From: Methylobacterium thuringiense
GTDB lineage: Bacteria > Pseudomonadota > Alphaproteobacteria > Rhizobiales > Beijerinckiaceae
Assembly: GCF_022179645.1 (NCBI RefSeq)
Contig: NZ_BPRA01000015.1
Coordinates: forward strand, 228,801-292,800
Direction of reading: 5' to 3'
DNA: 64,000 nt
The notes under the pieces were generated by a model, which saw only the letters and a list, made by a program, of their open reading frames with translations, made no database searches and had not been told where the DNA came from. Both the position numbers and the translations under genes were made by a program. Positions 45,460 through 53,993 of the stretch are shown here, in pieces. Every line of letters begins with the position of its first letter. Position 1 is the first letter of the stretch.

Positions 45460-45502
45460 TGCCTGATCTCATACCTTTGCAAACCACAGATGGGGAGCCA
45501 GT

Positions 45503-45733
45503 ATGAATCGGCGTAAAGAGACATCTGAGGCGAGGCAGGCAGATCGGGGCAAGTCTACGCTTTTCGCGTTGATCGTCGGACTTGGTGTGGCACTTGCAAT
45601 GGGTGCTGCAATCCTGGCCTACCAAGGACTGAAAGCACCTGCTGATCCTTCAAACCAGAGTCTTAAAAATCGTCGAGCAGACATTCAATCGATGTTGAAG
45701 GCTCTCCCTCGAATGAACAACAGGATAGCCTAA
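45503..45733 (+). CDS. Small membrane protein behind an EcfG-type promoter
   Basis: 76 aa: a charged N-terminus (MNRRKETSEARQADRGK), one helix (LFALIVGLGVALAMGAAILAY), and a basic tail (KNRRADIQSMLKALPRMNNR). No domain known. Lower GC than most genes here. The promoter suggests stress induction. Confidence 0.6.
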   Translation: MNRRKETSEARQADRGKSTLFALIVGLGVALAMGAAILAYQGLKAPADPSNQSLKNRRADIQSMLKALPRMNNRIA

Positions 45734-45796
45734 ACAATATATCCTCAGCTTAGCCCAAACTCCTGGTGGGACAAAAGCTTGAATCGAGCACCTCGT

Positions 45797-45985
45797 ATGA
45801 AAACTTCCAACAAGCCAGCACCGCCGCCTGCGAGCGATAAAAAAGAAGAGGAGCCGGTTGGCGGCCTAACTGCACCAGTCGTCTTAAATGACAAGAACCA
45901 CGAGGGCCCGAAGACCGGCGGATATGATGATCATTCCCTCGATCAGACTTCAAGCAACGAAAAGGGCGGATACGGCACGGGCTGA
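45797..45985 (+). CDS. Small hydrophilic, probably disordered protein
   Basis: 62 aa from the ATG at 45797: MKTSNKPAPPPASDKKEEEPVGG, then NDKNHEGPKTGGYDDHS and a Gly-rich GGYGTG end. Extremely hydrophilic with no predicted structure, similar in kind to two mini-proteins near 60.5 kb. Such proteins are often linked to desiccation or osmotic stress, an inference only. 63 bases after the preceding gene. Confidence 0.5.
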   Translation: MKTSNKPAPPPASDKKEEEPVGGLTAPVVLNDKNHEGPKTGGYDDHSLDQTSSNEKGGYGTG

Positions 45986-46306
45986 CTTCGACGCTATCGA
46001 GAGGTACCCAGCGGCCAGTGGCTCGAACCTCAGGTCCGAGGGCGCGGCACCGTGATCTCGACGGTCTCGCCGGTGAGCGGGTTGAGGATGAGCATGGCCG
46101 GCGCCTTCGATGAGAAGTGCCTAGAAAACGCTCAAGCTCGGCTATGGAGCCCCTCGATCCGGACAATTGCGCCGACGTGGTCAATGAAATGTTTACCCTG
46201 ACCGGCACGGTCTGCCTGCGGCCGCTCGGCAACCTCATTCTTGGGTCGTACTCGAGCGATTAGGGACACTTCGTGCTGATGGCCAATTTGATCGAGCTTC
46301 TCAAAA
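45986..46306. other. Intergenic region between convergent genes
   Basis: No gene found. A 21-codon frame on the minus strand (46030-46095) with a TGETVEITVP stretch may be a fragment of a longer gene. Confidence 0.35.
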
Positions 46307-47173
46307 TCACTGAGTACCGCTGATGTCGCTTTGGCCGAAGCGCGGTCCAGGTGGGTACACGGTTGGAGGCCGGCGGGCCTGCGCGCTTGATACGGTGCGA
46401 GTGGTCGTGGGCGATGCGCCTCGCGCAGCTGATAGATTTGCGGCCGCACCCGCGACTGGGGCAAGAGCCGTTGCAACGCTTAGTGCCCCGGAAAGGAAAT
46501 CACCGGCGTCGGACAGAGTAGGCCCTGCCGAACCCCCTTCCGCGTCCTCCGTCACAGTACGAACCGGTTCAGCATAAGGCCGAACCTTCTCATAGGCCGG
46601 GCTTGCTGCGCTACCCGCACCGTTCGGCTCCTCACCCTCGACACGTCCATAGGCTACGCCTGGCCGTCGAGCGTCATCTACGGGGTGCTTGGCTCGATAT
46701 GACTCGCGAGCCAGTTCTTCACGAAGCAAATATCGCAGCCCTCCTCTCAGTCGGTAGATCGCACCATGTTCGACTTCAGGGGACAGTTTTAGATCACGGA
46801 TCCTCTGTACCTGGTCCTCGATAGTATCTTGGCGACCCCGAGGAGCGTCGCCGCGGGCAGATTTGGACGACTTACGCTGCTTTTTTTTAATCTCGGGTGG
46901 GTCGAAGCTATTTACAGCGTCACCGGGCACCCACAATCCCGTATGGTCGCAGCAGGCGGTGCTGGATGGCATGCGAGTATCGTGGATCCACGTCTTCGTA
47001 GACTTGTCGTAACGTGCCTTCGGGTTGCGCCACAGGCCTGTCTGAGACTCCCAATGCCAACCATCGCCGCTGCGATATTGCTCGGGCGAATAATGGTCAC
47101 TCGCGGCTAACGGTGCAGCAGCTGAGATTAGACATGTGCCGATCGATAACAGCGCGATGATTCTGCTGCGCAT
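46307..47173 (-). CDS. Large secreted protein of unknown function
   Basis: 288 aa from the ATG at 47173, giving a signal peptide (RIIALLSIGTCLISAAAPLAA). The mature protein begins with a Trp-rich unit (YRSGDGWHWESQTGLWRNPKARYDKSTKTWIHD), then CCDHTGLWVPGD, a highly basic stretch (KKKQRKSSKSARG) and an Ala/Thr/Pro-rich C-terminal third. The Trp pairs suggest a small beta repeat. No family recognised. The codon use of the middle is less GC-biased than in core genes. Confidence 0.55.
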   Translation of the reverse strand: MRSRIIALLSIGTCLISAAAPLAASDHYSPEQYRSGDGWHWESQTGLWRNPKARYDKSTKTWIHDTRMPSSTACCDHTGLWVPGDAVNSFDPPEIKKKQRKSSKSARGDAPRGRQDTIEDQVQRIRDLKLSPEVEHGAIYRLRGGLRYLLREELARESYRAKHPVDDARRPGVAYGRVEGEEPNGAGSAASPAYEKVRPYAEPVRTVTEDAEGGSAGPTLSDAGDFLSGALSVATALAPVAGAAANLSAARGASPTTTRTVSSAQARRPPTVYPPGPRFGQSDISGTQ

Positions 47174-47409
47174 CGAAGCCTCCAAGTTATTGGGGACTGA
47201 TCACACGGCGTCTTCAATGCGGTCAAGGGTTGCAGATTGATACGCGACCACTGTTGCAAATTAGACAAACCACCTGTGGCGGGCGCTTGCTGCGACCACT
47301 GAAATCGCTTGCCAGAATACTCACCAATATGTGCCCTCTGAAAGAGCTACCCCTGCGCGCCGCCGTCGTTCGCGGTCATGAGCTGATCCGGCCGTAGGCT
47401 CTCGTTGAG

Positions 47410-47589
47410 CTATTCGATTTTGCCCTTCTCACTGCGAAAGGCGCCCAGGAAGCGTGACAGCCCTTTTAACGCCGAGTCATCGGTCGGATCAATCGAAGGC
47501 TCCGGTTCTGGGCGAAAGCCAAGGCGCCGACCGATGTCGCTGGCGGCCTGATAGCCGACCTTCACAACATGACTGGCGGCGTCATCCAC
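47410..47589 (-). CDS. Possible small protein (uncertain)
   Basis: About 59 codons at the 3' end of a longer minus-strand frame read like a protein: VGYQAASDIGRRLGFRPEPEPSI..., then LSRFLGAFRSEKGK. The start is unclear; a GTG near 47,588 is one option. It overlaps the start of a plus-strand frame with better codon statistics, so at most one end of the overlap is real. Confidence 0.3.
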   Translation of the reverse strand: MDDAASHVVKVGYQAASDIGRRLGFRPEPEPSIDPTDDSALKGLSRFLGAFRSEKGKIE

Positions 47590-47775
47590 GACGGCGGCAA
47601 GGTGTCGTTCTGCGACGCGGCCGGTAGGGTTCACCGCAGGCCGGTGGCCGACTGGATCGGCTTCTTGGCCTCGCGCCTCTACGTGTCGGCTCGGAAGGAG
47701 ATGGTGCGCCACGTCAGCGACCCGTCGCTCGACGATCCTGGCCGTGCCGCACTCCGCTGTACGCAGGCGTGCTAA
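47569..47775 (+). CDS. Possible small protein (uncertain)
   Basis: 68 aa: MTGGVIHDGGKVSFCDAAGRVHRRPVADWIGFLASRLY..., with a third-position G/C fraction of about 80%, as expected for coding DNA here. Three Cys. No known family. It overlaps a minus-strand candidate by about 20 bases at the 5' end. Confidence 0.4.
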   Translation: MTGGVIHDGGKVSFCDAAGRVHRRPVADWIGFLASRLYVSARKEMVRHVSDPSLDDPGRAALRCTQAC

Positions 47776-47873
47776 CGCAACCTTCAAACCCAAGAAGCTG
47801 TTTGCACCGCAGCATTGACCTGACGGAGCAAGCCTTGGGTAGCGTTCGCCGTGCTTACCGAATCGTCCCCGTG

Positions 47874-48059
47874 ATGGAGTCCGAGCATCCAGCTGAGTGG
47901 TTTGAAACGGCCAGCGAGGCCATGAAAGCCGTTGATCGGCTTCGCACGCTACAGGGCGGATATTGCGTGATCCGCAACGAAGCTGGCGTGGCCATAACAG
48001 AGCGAGCGCTTGCCATGGCCGTTATGCAGGATCGTTTCCGCGCCGCTCGGGCAGCGTAG
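47874..48059 (+). CDS. Small hypothetical protein
   Basis: 61 aa from the ATG at 47874: MESEHPAEWFETASEAMKAVDRLRTLQGGYCVIRNEAGVAITERALAMAVMQDRFRAARAA. The frame continues upstream with VRRAYRIVPV, which looks like a first beta-strand, so the true start may be a TTG at 47834. Strand-helix-strand plan as in the other small proteins of the region. Confidence 0.5.
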   Translation: MESEHPAEWFETASEAMKAVDRLRTLQGGYCVIRNEAGVAITERALAMAVMQDRFRAARAA

Positions 48060-48244
48060 ACTGCAACCCGCGCCACCAGCTTCATGAGGGGGCTCGAAGA
48101 AGCGGCGGACGGGGGCGGCCGGGGAGCGATGAACGACCCGACCCGGTCATTCTGCGTCAGGCTTGTTACCGTCCGGTTGCTGATGCTGGCCGGCTCGATG
48201 AACTGCTGGTAGCCGTACGAACTCGCCTATGCCCGGACCGAAAG

Positions 48245-48466
48245 ATGAACGCCTCCAGCGACAGGCCCAAAGATGCTGAGGTCGTCTTGAACCTCCAAAT
48301 CGCGAATGCTGAGATGCGGTTGAAGGCGGTGGGGGTCGAGTTGACCGCACTGCTTGCGACCGACGCCGACATCGCGGACGCAGAGCGTAGGCTTGCAGAG
48401 GCGCTGGATGCCTTGATGGACCTGCGTCGAGATCTGTGGGACCTCAGGATGGCGGAGGCCCCTTGA
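48245..48466 (+). CDS. Small coiled-coil protein
   Basis: 73 aa from the ATG at 48245; almost entirely heptad-like helix (VVLNLQIANAEMRLKAVGVELTALLATDADIADAERRLAEALDALMDLRRDLWDL). No family recognised. The upstream extension of the frame has no coding character. Confidence 0.55.
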   Translation: MNASSDRPKDAEVVLNLQIANAEMRLKAVGVELTALLATDADIADAERRLAEALDALMDLRRDLWDLRMAEAP

Positions 48467-48487
48467 GCGTGGCGCTGGAAAGCGTGC

Positions 48488-49009
48488 CTATGCGCGCGTC
48501 TTCTTGACCTCGATCAGCGCCATGTCGATCAGCGTTTTGAGCCGAAACGAGCCGAGTTGCTCCACGAGCGCGCCGGCCTCGACGAGGGCATCTGTGATCC
48601 GCTTGACCGTCTGCACCTGCGTGTCGGCGCGCTCGACGCGGCGGCTGTCCGTGACGTCCACCATGATCCCAACGCAGCGAAGACCCTGGCCATCGGGGCC
48701 GGTCTCGACTCGGCCACGGGCCAGGACAGTGCGTGGCCGATCACGGTTGCCGATCGTGCGAAACTCGGCTTCGAAGCGCCCGGCGGTCGTATGGGCTTCA
48801 TGCACCAGATGCGCGACTTCCTCGCGGTTCTCGGGATGTACCCCCTCCAGGAATTCCACAACCTGAATGCCGGCCGTTCCGCGATGCTGCTCGATGCCGA
48901 GTAGATCCGCAGCCTTGCCGGTGATCGTTACAGTCTGTGTCTTCAGATCGGTCTCCCAAGCACCGACGTAGCCGGAGGCATCGAGAGCAGATTGCACATC
49001 AGGTATCAT
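48488..49009 (-). CDS. Stand-alone PAS-domain protein
   Basis: 173 aa. One PAS/PAC unit (residues about 10-125): ALDASGYVGAWETDLKTQTVTITGKAADLLGI, FLEGVHPENREEVAHLVHEAHTTAGRFEAEFRT and GLRCVGIMVDVTDSRRVE, followed by a helix (QTVKRITDALVEAGALVEQLGSFRLKTLIDMALIEVKK) that probably dimerises. No kinase or output domain is attached, so it must work with a partner. It opens into an unusually A/T-rich promoter region. Confidence 0.82.
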   Translation of the reverse strand: MIPDVQSALDASGYVGAWETDLKTQTVTITGKAADLLGIEQHRGTAGIQVVEFLEGVHPENREEVAHLVHEAHTTAGRFEAEFRTIGNRDRPRTVLARGRVETGPDGQGLRCVGIMVDVTDSRRVERADTQVQTVKRITDALVEAGALVEQLGSFRLKTLIDMALIEVKKTRA

Positions 49010-49140
49010 GTCAACTTCCTATAAGAGACCAAAATAATAGTGCTACATATTCTAAGATCAAGTATTATATTGCTTGGGCAAGACCTGATTGCCTGCAATT
49101 CGGTTTGCTTAACATTTGTTACATGCGCGCAAAACGGCGT
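49010..49140. promoter_or_regulatory. A/T-rich divergent promoter region
   Basis: About 130 bases with strikingly low GC (TATAAGAGACC, AATAATAGTG, AGTATTATATTG) between the PAS gene and the following small gene. Probably contains both promoters; could attract a nucleoid protein such as a MucR/H-NS-like silencer. Confidence 0.45.
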
Positions 49141-49221
49141 ATGCACATGCAAAAGGCGATCCACACTCAACGCCGGTCTAGCTGCTGACACTTTGCCGAC
49201 TTCGTGTCATCCACGCCTCTC

Positions 49222-49440
49222 ATGGCCAAGCCTGCGCGGTTCGACACCTATCTCATTGCTGTGAAGCAGAAGCGCGAGCCTACGCGGCTCTACGCGCTGC
49301 TGGCTGCTTCGCCGGCCGAGGCTTTAGAGATCGTGACGGCGCAGGCTTCCGAAGGTGTTGCGGTGGAGGTCGCCGGCAAGCTGTCGAAGCGCATGGCGAG
49401 GCCGTACAAGCTCAAGGCCGGCGATCTGATACTGATCTGA
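49222..49440 (+). CDS. Small hypothetical protein
   Basis: 72 aa from the ATG at 49222 (a GTG at 49204 is in frame): MAKPARFDTYLIAVKQKREPTRLYALLAASPAEALEIVTAQASEGVAVEVAGKLSKRMARPYKLKAGDLILI. Strand-helix-strand plan, strongly basic. No domain recognised. Confidence 0.55.
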   Translation: MAKPARFDTYLIAVKQKREPTRLYALLAASPAEALEIVTAQASEGVAVEVAGKLSKRMARPYKLKAGDLILI

Positions 49441-49608
49441 GGTGGCTGGCATGCCGGCCCAGGTGAGATGTCGGCTCACCAGAAATGTATGGCGGCGCGG
49501 CGATCACAACGGCTACGCTAATCAACCTTGCTGGAAACCTCGCCCCTCCGGCGACAGCAGGCCCAAACTTCGCCCTGCAGTGGTCTCCGCTTGCGGGGCG
49601 CTTTCGTT

Positions 49609-49839
49609 TTAGCACGCCTGCCCCGCCGAGACGTTCAGGCGAAACACGGGTGAACCTTGTTCATTCGTCACCGCGACGTGCCAGTCGTCAGCGGTGAGAA
49701 TTTCCGAAGCGTGATCGCGCAGGATGTAGCCGGCGAGGACAACGGCCTCGAACCGCGCAGCGTCGGGACCGTCCAAGTCCGTCCCATCCGTATCCGGGTA
49801 GTGGCGGCGATCGTTCACGGTGAAAAAGTATCGGGGCAT
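49609..49839 (-). CDS. DUF6894 family protein
   Basis: 76 aa with the family opening MPRYFFTVNDRRHYPDTDGTDLDGPDAARFEAVVLAGYILRDHASE and closing WHVAVTNEQGSPVFRLNVSAG. DUF6894 proteins are short, abundant in Methylobacterium and Bradyrhizobium, and uncharacterised. One of several paralogues in this window. Confidence 0.8.
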   Translation of the reverse strand: MPRYFFTVNDRRHYPDTDGTDLDGPDAARFEAVVLAGYILRDHASEILTADDWHVAVTNEQGSPVFRLNVSAGQAC

Positions 49840-49958
49840 ACGAGGACTCCGCTGAAGTTTAGGCGGGAGCGCTCGTCTCTCTCTGTCGCCGGCGCCCGTT
49901 GATAGTGGCCAGCGATGATCGTTAAAGCGTATTCATTCTGTCGGGTTCCCGACATATC

Positions 49959-50180
49959 TCAATCAGTGCCATCAAACTGCTCGATGTACCTAAGTCCGTC
50001 CCAAAGCTCGGCGCTCAACCCGTTCGACATGCGTTGCGCTACGGCCTTGGCTAACTCGTCGTCATGAACCGGGATCGGCACACTCGACTGCACTTTACCG
50101 TCCCGGTCGAACAGCAGGACTCGGTAGCTCGGTGGCGTATCGGCTCCACCTGGTAGGCCACCTTGCGGGATCTCGGACAT
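49959..50180 (-). CDS. Small hypothetical protein with LWDGLRYIEQFD tail
   Basis: 73 aa from the ATG at 50180: MSEIPQGGLPGGADTPPSYRVLLFDRDGKVQSSVPIPVHDDELAKAVAQRMSNGLSAELWDGLRYIEQFDGTD. The last ten residues are nearly repeated in a 43-residue protein at 63,368-63,499 (LWEGLRFIEHFD), which marks a small family. Function unknown. Confidence 0.6.
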   Translation of the reverse strand: MSEIPQGGLPGGADTPPSYRVLLFDRDGKVQSSVPIPVHDDELAKAVAQRMSNGLSAELWDGLRYIEQFDGTD

Positions 50181-50472
50181 GGACGGCTCCTTCAGCGTAG
50201 CGATGAGCGCGTCTATCTGCGGCACTCCGGGCAAGGAGTTGGAATGTTAATGGCCAACATTTCTCCGCTCAACACCTGCACTCGGGATGTACGAAAGCGT
50301 ACCCCGCGCCAAAGACCGTCCGAGTTCAGAAGACACATCGATAGTTACTGAAGGCTGGATGCGCGGACGACACATCCGCTGATCAATGACCTCGGCAGCG
50401 CGACCTCAAAGGGGGCTCAGCACATACCGACGCGGCAGGAGAACCAGCGGCGGTCTACAAGGTTGTCGGCGC

Positions 50473-50706
50473 ATGCGGCTATTCATGCACATTCGCGACG
50501 GCGACACGTTGATAGAGGACCCGGAAGGCAGCGAGTTTCCAAACCTCGCGGCAGCGCAGCAGGAAGCGTTTGTGGCGGCTCGGGAAATTCTCGCCAACGC
50601 TTTGCTGTCGAACCAGGTGATCGACGGCCAAGAGTTCGAAATCACTGACGAGCACGGAGTGATCGTGATGCGGGTTCCGCTTCGCTCGGCCATGCGGACG
50701 GCTTGA
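50473..50706 (+). CDS. DUF6894 family protein
   Basis: 77 aa from the ATG at 50473: MRLFMHIRDGDTLIEDPEGSEFPNLAAAQQEAFVAAREILANALLSNQVIDGQEFEITDEHGVIVMRVPLRSAMRTA. It is very close to the protein encoded at 57,599-57,835 (shared VIDGQxFEITDE), so these two are recent paralogues. Confidence 0.82.
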   Translation: MRLFMHIRDGDTLIEDPEGSEFPNLAAAQQEAFVAAREILANALLSNQVIDGQEFEITDEHGVIVMRVPLRSAMRTA

Positions 50707-50709
50707 GCG

Positions 50710-51417
50710 TCAGACCAGCGCCATCAGCCGTTCGTATTCATGTTCGGCAACCTCGTACGCACCATCTGCTAGATCCTGCAGCTTCTCTCGATCGCGCACG
50801 ATGATGCGGCCGCGTTTAGCCGAGATCGCTCCGATTCCCTCCAGAACGTGCGTAGCGCTCGTGACCCCGGGGCGTCGTACGCTGAGCATGAGCGACAGAA
50901 ACTCGTGTGTAATTAGCAACTCGTCCCCATCGGTCCGGTCCTGCACCATCAAGATCCAACGCGCCAAACGGCTTTCGAGGGTGAAGTTGGCATTGGCGTA
51001 GGTGGTCTGGGCGATCTGCGCCATCATCGCTGCAGCGTACAGGCTGAAAAGCCTTATTAGGGATGGGCGTTCTTGGATGACGCGGTGCAGTGCGTCGGTC
51101 CGGATCCGTTGTGCTGTTCCTGCCCCCTGGACCAGGTAGGCGAAAGGCGATTGGACCGCGCCGAGCAACGCCGGCAGTCCGGCGAGACCTTCGCGGCCGA
51201 TCATGCCGACCTCGACACGACCCTCTCCCGCATCGGCCAGCATGGAAATGATGCCGGTCTCGACGAAATAGACGTGCTCGATCGGCTTATGCGGCTCGAT
51301 GATCAGTTTCTGCAGATCGAGTGGCACACTCTCCATCTCAGATTGAAGCGCTTTCTGATCATCTGTCTTAAGAAAGGCCAGAAGTCGATTTTTTCCACAA
51401 TTATGTTGGTCGTGCAT
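50710..51417 (-). CDS. Crp/Fnr-family transcriptional regulator
   Basis: 235 aa from the ATG at 51417. Cyclic-nucleotide-binding-like N-terminal domain (LIIEPHKPIEHVYFVETGIISMLADAGEGRVEVGMIGREGLAG), a long dimer helix, and an HTH_CRP domain (SRLARWILMVQDRTDGDELLITHEFLSLMLSVRRPGVTSATHVLEGIGAISAKRGRIIV). It lacks the Cys cluster of true FNR and probably does not bind cAMP. This NreB-less subgroup is frequent in Methylobacterium and Bradyrhizobium. It ends four bases from the convergent DUF6894 gene. Confidence 0.92.
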   Translation of the reverse strand: MHDQHNCGKNRLLAFLKTDDQKALQSEMESVPLDLQKLIIEPHKPIEHVYFVETGIISMLADAGEGRVEVGMIGREGLAGLPALLGAVQSPFAYLVQGAGTAQRIRTDALHRVIQERPSLIRLFSLYAAAMMAQIAQTTYANANFTLESRLARWILMVQDRTDGDELLITHEFLSLMLSVRRPGVTSATHVLEGIGAISAKRGRIIVRDREKLQDLADGAYEVAEHEYERLMALV

Positions 51418-51538
51418 TTTGCTCTCGGTATCAGGCTCACGACTACTCGAACGCGAAGCGTACCGAGCCAAATTTGAAAGTATGCTTCCCTAGAAGCCGG
51501 AGCAGATTATTGGCCTGACATTCCGGTCGTGTCACCTC

Positions 51539-51727
51539 GTGATTTTGATCGCACGCAGGGAAAAGCTCAACCACCGCATGGCGCGGATGACCCGGCGTCT
51601 CACCGACCGGCCGAGCGCGCGAGACGAGACCCGGCTGATCGCCGGAGCGCGGGTGTGGCTGCGTCAGACCGAGCGCATCGCGACGCTGGCCGGTACTCCC
51701 GAGCCGGAGGAGACCGCAGAGCTATGA
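51539..51727 (+). CDS. Small basic protein
   Basis: 62 aa from a GTG: ILIARREKLNHRMARMTRRLTDRPSARDETRLIAGARVWLRQTERIATLAGTPEPEETAEL. Helical and Arg-rich. It diverges from the Crp/Fnr gene by about 120 bases. No family recognised. Confidence 0.4.
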   Translation: MILIARREKLNHRMARMTRRLTDRPSARDETRLIAGARVWLRQTERIATLAGTPEPEETAEL

Positions 51728-51902
51728 AAAATATTCGGAGAGCCGACCGACCGCCGGCAAGCCTGAAATTAGCAGTGCCGCGATACCTGCAAACCGCTCT
51801 CGCGGCCTTGCGGTGACCCTCTTTCCCGGTCGGCAGGAATTGCGTAAACACGGTACGCCAGGATGCCGCAAAGCCTGCCAGCCGTGAATCGGGAAGCCCG
51901 CA

Positions 51903-52553
51903 ATGCATGTGATCCTGATCGCGACCCAGAAAGGCGGCTCCGGCAAGAGCACGCTGGCTGCGCATTTCGGGGCGCTCGCCGAGCGCAACGGGCGTACCAT
52001 CCTGATCGACGCCGATCCTCAGGGCTCGCTCTCGTTCTGGTATAAGCGCCGCGAGGCCGACACGCCGTTGCTGGCCAAGGCCGACGCTAACAACATCGGC
52101 GAAATCCTCGACGCGGCCGAGGCCGAGGGTATGGCTTGGGCCGTCGTCGATAGCCCGCCGCACAACGCCCCGCTGACGGCTTCGCTGATGTCGCGCGCCA
52201 CGGTGACGGTCATCCCGGTTCGGCCGGGTCCGTTCGACCTCGACGCCGTCGCGGCAACGCTGGCCATGGCCCGCAGCCTCAAGGCGCCGATCGCGTGCGT
52301 CATCAACGCGGCTCCACCGATCACGCGCGGCGAGACCGAGACGTCGATCGTGGCGGAGGCCCGCGCCGTTCTCGTCGGCATGGGCGCTCCCGTGCTGCCC
52401 GGCCAAGTGTCCCAGCGCGCCAGCCTCTCGCACGCGCTCATCACCGGCCAATCGGTAAACGAGTACGACCCCGACAGCCGGGCGGCCGGCGAGATAGGGG
52501 CGATGTGGTCTGCCGTCGCCGAACTGGCCGGAGCCTTCCCCCGCAAGCCGTGA
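51903..52553 (+). CDS. ParA-family partition ATPase
   Basis: 216 aa, short single-domain ParA/MinD type. Deviant Walker A KGGSGKST (10-17), Walker A' LIDADPQGSLSFW, and Walker B-like AVVDSPPHNAPL. Such small ParA proteins segregate plasmids and mobile islands or position other cargo. No ParB-like nuclease-fold partner; instead a 97-residue protein follows 59 bases downstream. No replication gene is in the window, so the pair may be a leftover of an integrated element or a cargo-positioning system. Confidence 0.9.
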   Translation: MHVILIATQKGGSGKSTLAAHFGALAERNGRTILIDADPQGSLSFWYKRREADTPLLAKADANNIGEILDAAEAEGMAWAVVDSPPHNAPLTASLMSRATVTVIPVRPGPFDLDAVAATLAMARSLKAPIACVINAAPPITRGETETSIVAEARAVLVGMGAPVLPGQVSQRASLSHALITGQSVNEYDPDSRAAGEIGAMWSAVAELAGAFPRKP

Positions 52554-52612
52554 ACGCGGTATCGCGCTAATCCTGCAACCCGCACTCGCGCCAACTCTGA
52601 GAGCCTGAGACC

Positions 52613-52906
52613 ATGGCATCCCCGAAGCGCCCCAGCTTGTCGAACATGGTCGAGCCGAAGGGCAAGGCCGTTGAGCCGCCGTTGCCGGCAACCCCGATCG
52701 AGGCACCACCCGTGCGAGCGACCGCGCCGACCGATCTTAAAACGATGCAGGTTCGCGTGAACCGGGCAGGTTGGCTGGAGATGACCCGGCTCGCTCAGGA
52801 CCGCGACATGCCTCTTGAGACGCTGATGGTCGAGGCGTTCAACGACGTCCTAACGAAGCACCAGAAGCCGCCGGTGGTCGAGCGCCGTCAGCCGAACCGG
52901 GACTGA
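52613..52906 (+). CDS. Small partner of ParA, probable ribbon-helix-helix protein
   Basis: 97 aa. A disordered Pro-rich N-terminus (SNMVEPKGKAVEPPLPATPIEAPP) leads to a compact C-terminal unit, LKTMQVRVNRAGWLEMTRLAQDRDMPLETLMVEAFNDVLTKH, that has the strand-helix-helix pattern of RHH DNA binders (compare ParG). The flexible arm would contact ParA and the fold would bind a centromere-like site. Confidence 0.75.
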   Translation: MASPKRPSLSNMVEPKGKAVEPPLPATPIEAPPVRATAPTDLKTMQVRVNRAGWLEMTRLAQDRDMPLETLMVEAFNDVLTKHQKPPVVERRQPNRD

Positions 52907-52929
52907 CTGACAGGCTACCCGGCAGTCTC

Positions 52930-52962
52930 GGCCCCGCCGCTCAATCAAGGACTGGCGGGGCC
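52930..52962. terminator. Bidirectional hairpin between the ParA pair and the Mn-catalase gene
   Basis: GGCCCCGCC (52930-52938) and GGCGGGGCC (52954-52962), a perfect nine-base-pair stem. No T run. It lies between convergent genes and probably ends both transcripts. Its left part (AGTCTCGGCCC) resembles the hairpin at 54,761. Confidence 0.6.
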
Positions 52963-52975
52963 ACACAAATGAGCA

Positions 52976-53833
52976 TCAGCCAATCTGCTCATTCTGGGCG
53001 CCGCTGTCCGGTCGAGCCGGACCAAGCACCGGCTCCTCGCCTAGCGGCTCGTTCTGGAAAACGCTGTAGGTGCCTTTGCCATCAAGCGAAGGCCCGTTCG
53101 TCCAGCGGCCCTCGGGTGGCGCCGATCCGTCGCGAGCCGTGGCGAAGAAATTGTAGTTGAATTCCTGGTGCTCCTTGCTCTGCGGAAAGGAGTTCGGAAT
53201 TGGTAGCGTGCCTTCGTGGCCGCCAAGCTCCTCAATGACAGCGAGCCACTGCTCTTGATGCATCGTGTCGCGAGCGATCATGAAGTGCAGCATGTCTTTC
53301 ATGCCAGCGTCGTGCGCGGCATTGTAGAGGCGCACAGCAAGCGTGCGGCCTGTCGCTTCGGCAGCGACGTTGCAGTACATGTCGGCAGCTAGGTTACCGC
53401 TGGCGTAGATGTGACTCATGTCGAAGGGCACGCCCTCGCAGTTGGCCGGGAACGCTGCCATGCCCGTCGAGAGGAGGTGCCGATGCAGCATGCCCTCTAT
53501 GGTGTGCCGTGCACTGCCGCCGCCCATAACGGCACCAACAACACCATCCGCAGCGCCCTCTTCCTGAAGTGAGGTCGGGGCCTTTTCGAGGTTCAATGCG
53601 ACTGCGGTCGCCAGCATCTCGACGTGGCCCATTTCCTCGGTCGCCGTGTGCAGAAGCATGTCGCGATATTTTGTGCTCGGCCCCCGTGAGCCCCAGGCTT
53701 GGAAAAAATACTGCATGCAGACACGGATTTCACCTTCGACACCGCCAATGGCCTGCTGCAACATACGAGCAAAAATTGGGTCGGGATTTTCAACCTTGAC
53801 CGGGTATTGGAGGCGCTTATCGCAATAAAACAT
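52976..53833 (-). CDS. Manganese catalase family protein
   Basis: 285 aa, ferritin-like four-helix bundle. Metal ligands are recognisable: Glu35 in GVEGEIRVCMQYFF, Glu67-Met-Gly-His70, the later Glu in VAAEATGR, and His-containing RDTMHQEQW. It disproportionates hydrogen peroxide without heme, in the cytoplasm. Typical family length. The tail is acidic and Pro-rich. I see no strong promoter upstream of 53,833. Confidence 0.92.
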   Translation of the reverse strand: MFYCDKRLQYPVKVENPDPIFARMLQQAIGGVEGEIRVCMQYFFQAWGSRGPSTKYRDMLLHTATEEMGHVEMLATAVALNLEKAPTSLQEEGAADGVVGAVMGGGSARHTIEGMLHRHLLSTGMAAFPANCEGVPFDMSHIYASGNLAADMYCNVAAEATGRTLAVRLYNAAHDAGMKDMLHFMIARDTMHQEQWLAVIEELGGHEGTLPIPNSFPQSKEHQEFNYNFFATARDGSAPPEGRWTNGPSLDGKGTYSVFQNEPLGEEPVLGPARPDSGAQNEQIG

Positions 53834-53993
53834 GGCTTAGGTTCCGCTCATCTTAGCCGTAAATGGCATGACAGCCGCGCTGACTGATCCGCCGGGGTGA
53901 TTATCGGCAGAAACTCAGGGCACCGCTGTCAGTTCACCGGCACGACAGCATCTGAACGCTATCGTACAAAGCTGGATGACCTTTCGAGCGGTT

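Noticed and set aside
46030-46095. 21-codon minus-strand frame (MLILNPLTGETVEI...)
   Set aside because: Looks protein-like but is too short and has no ribosome site; possibly a fragment.
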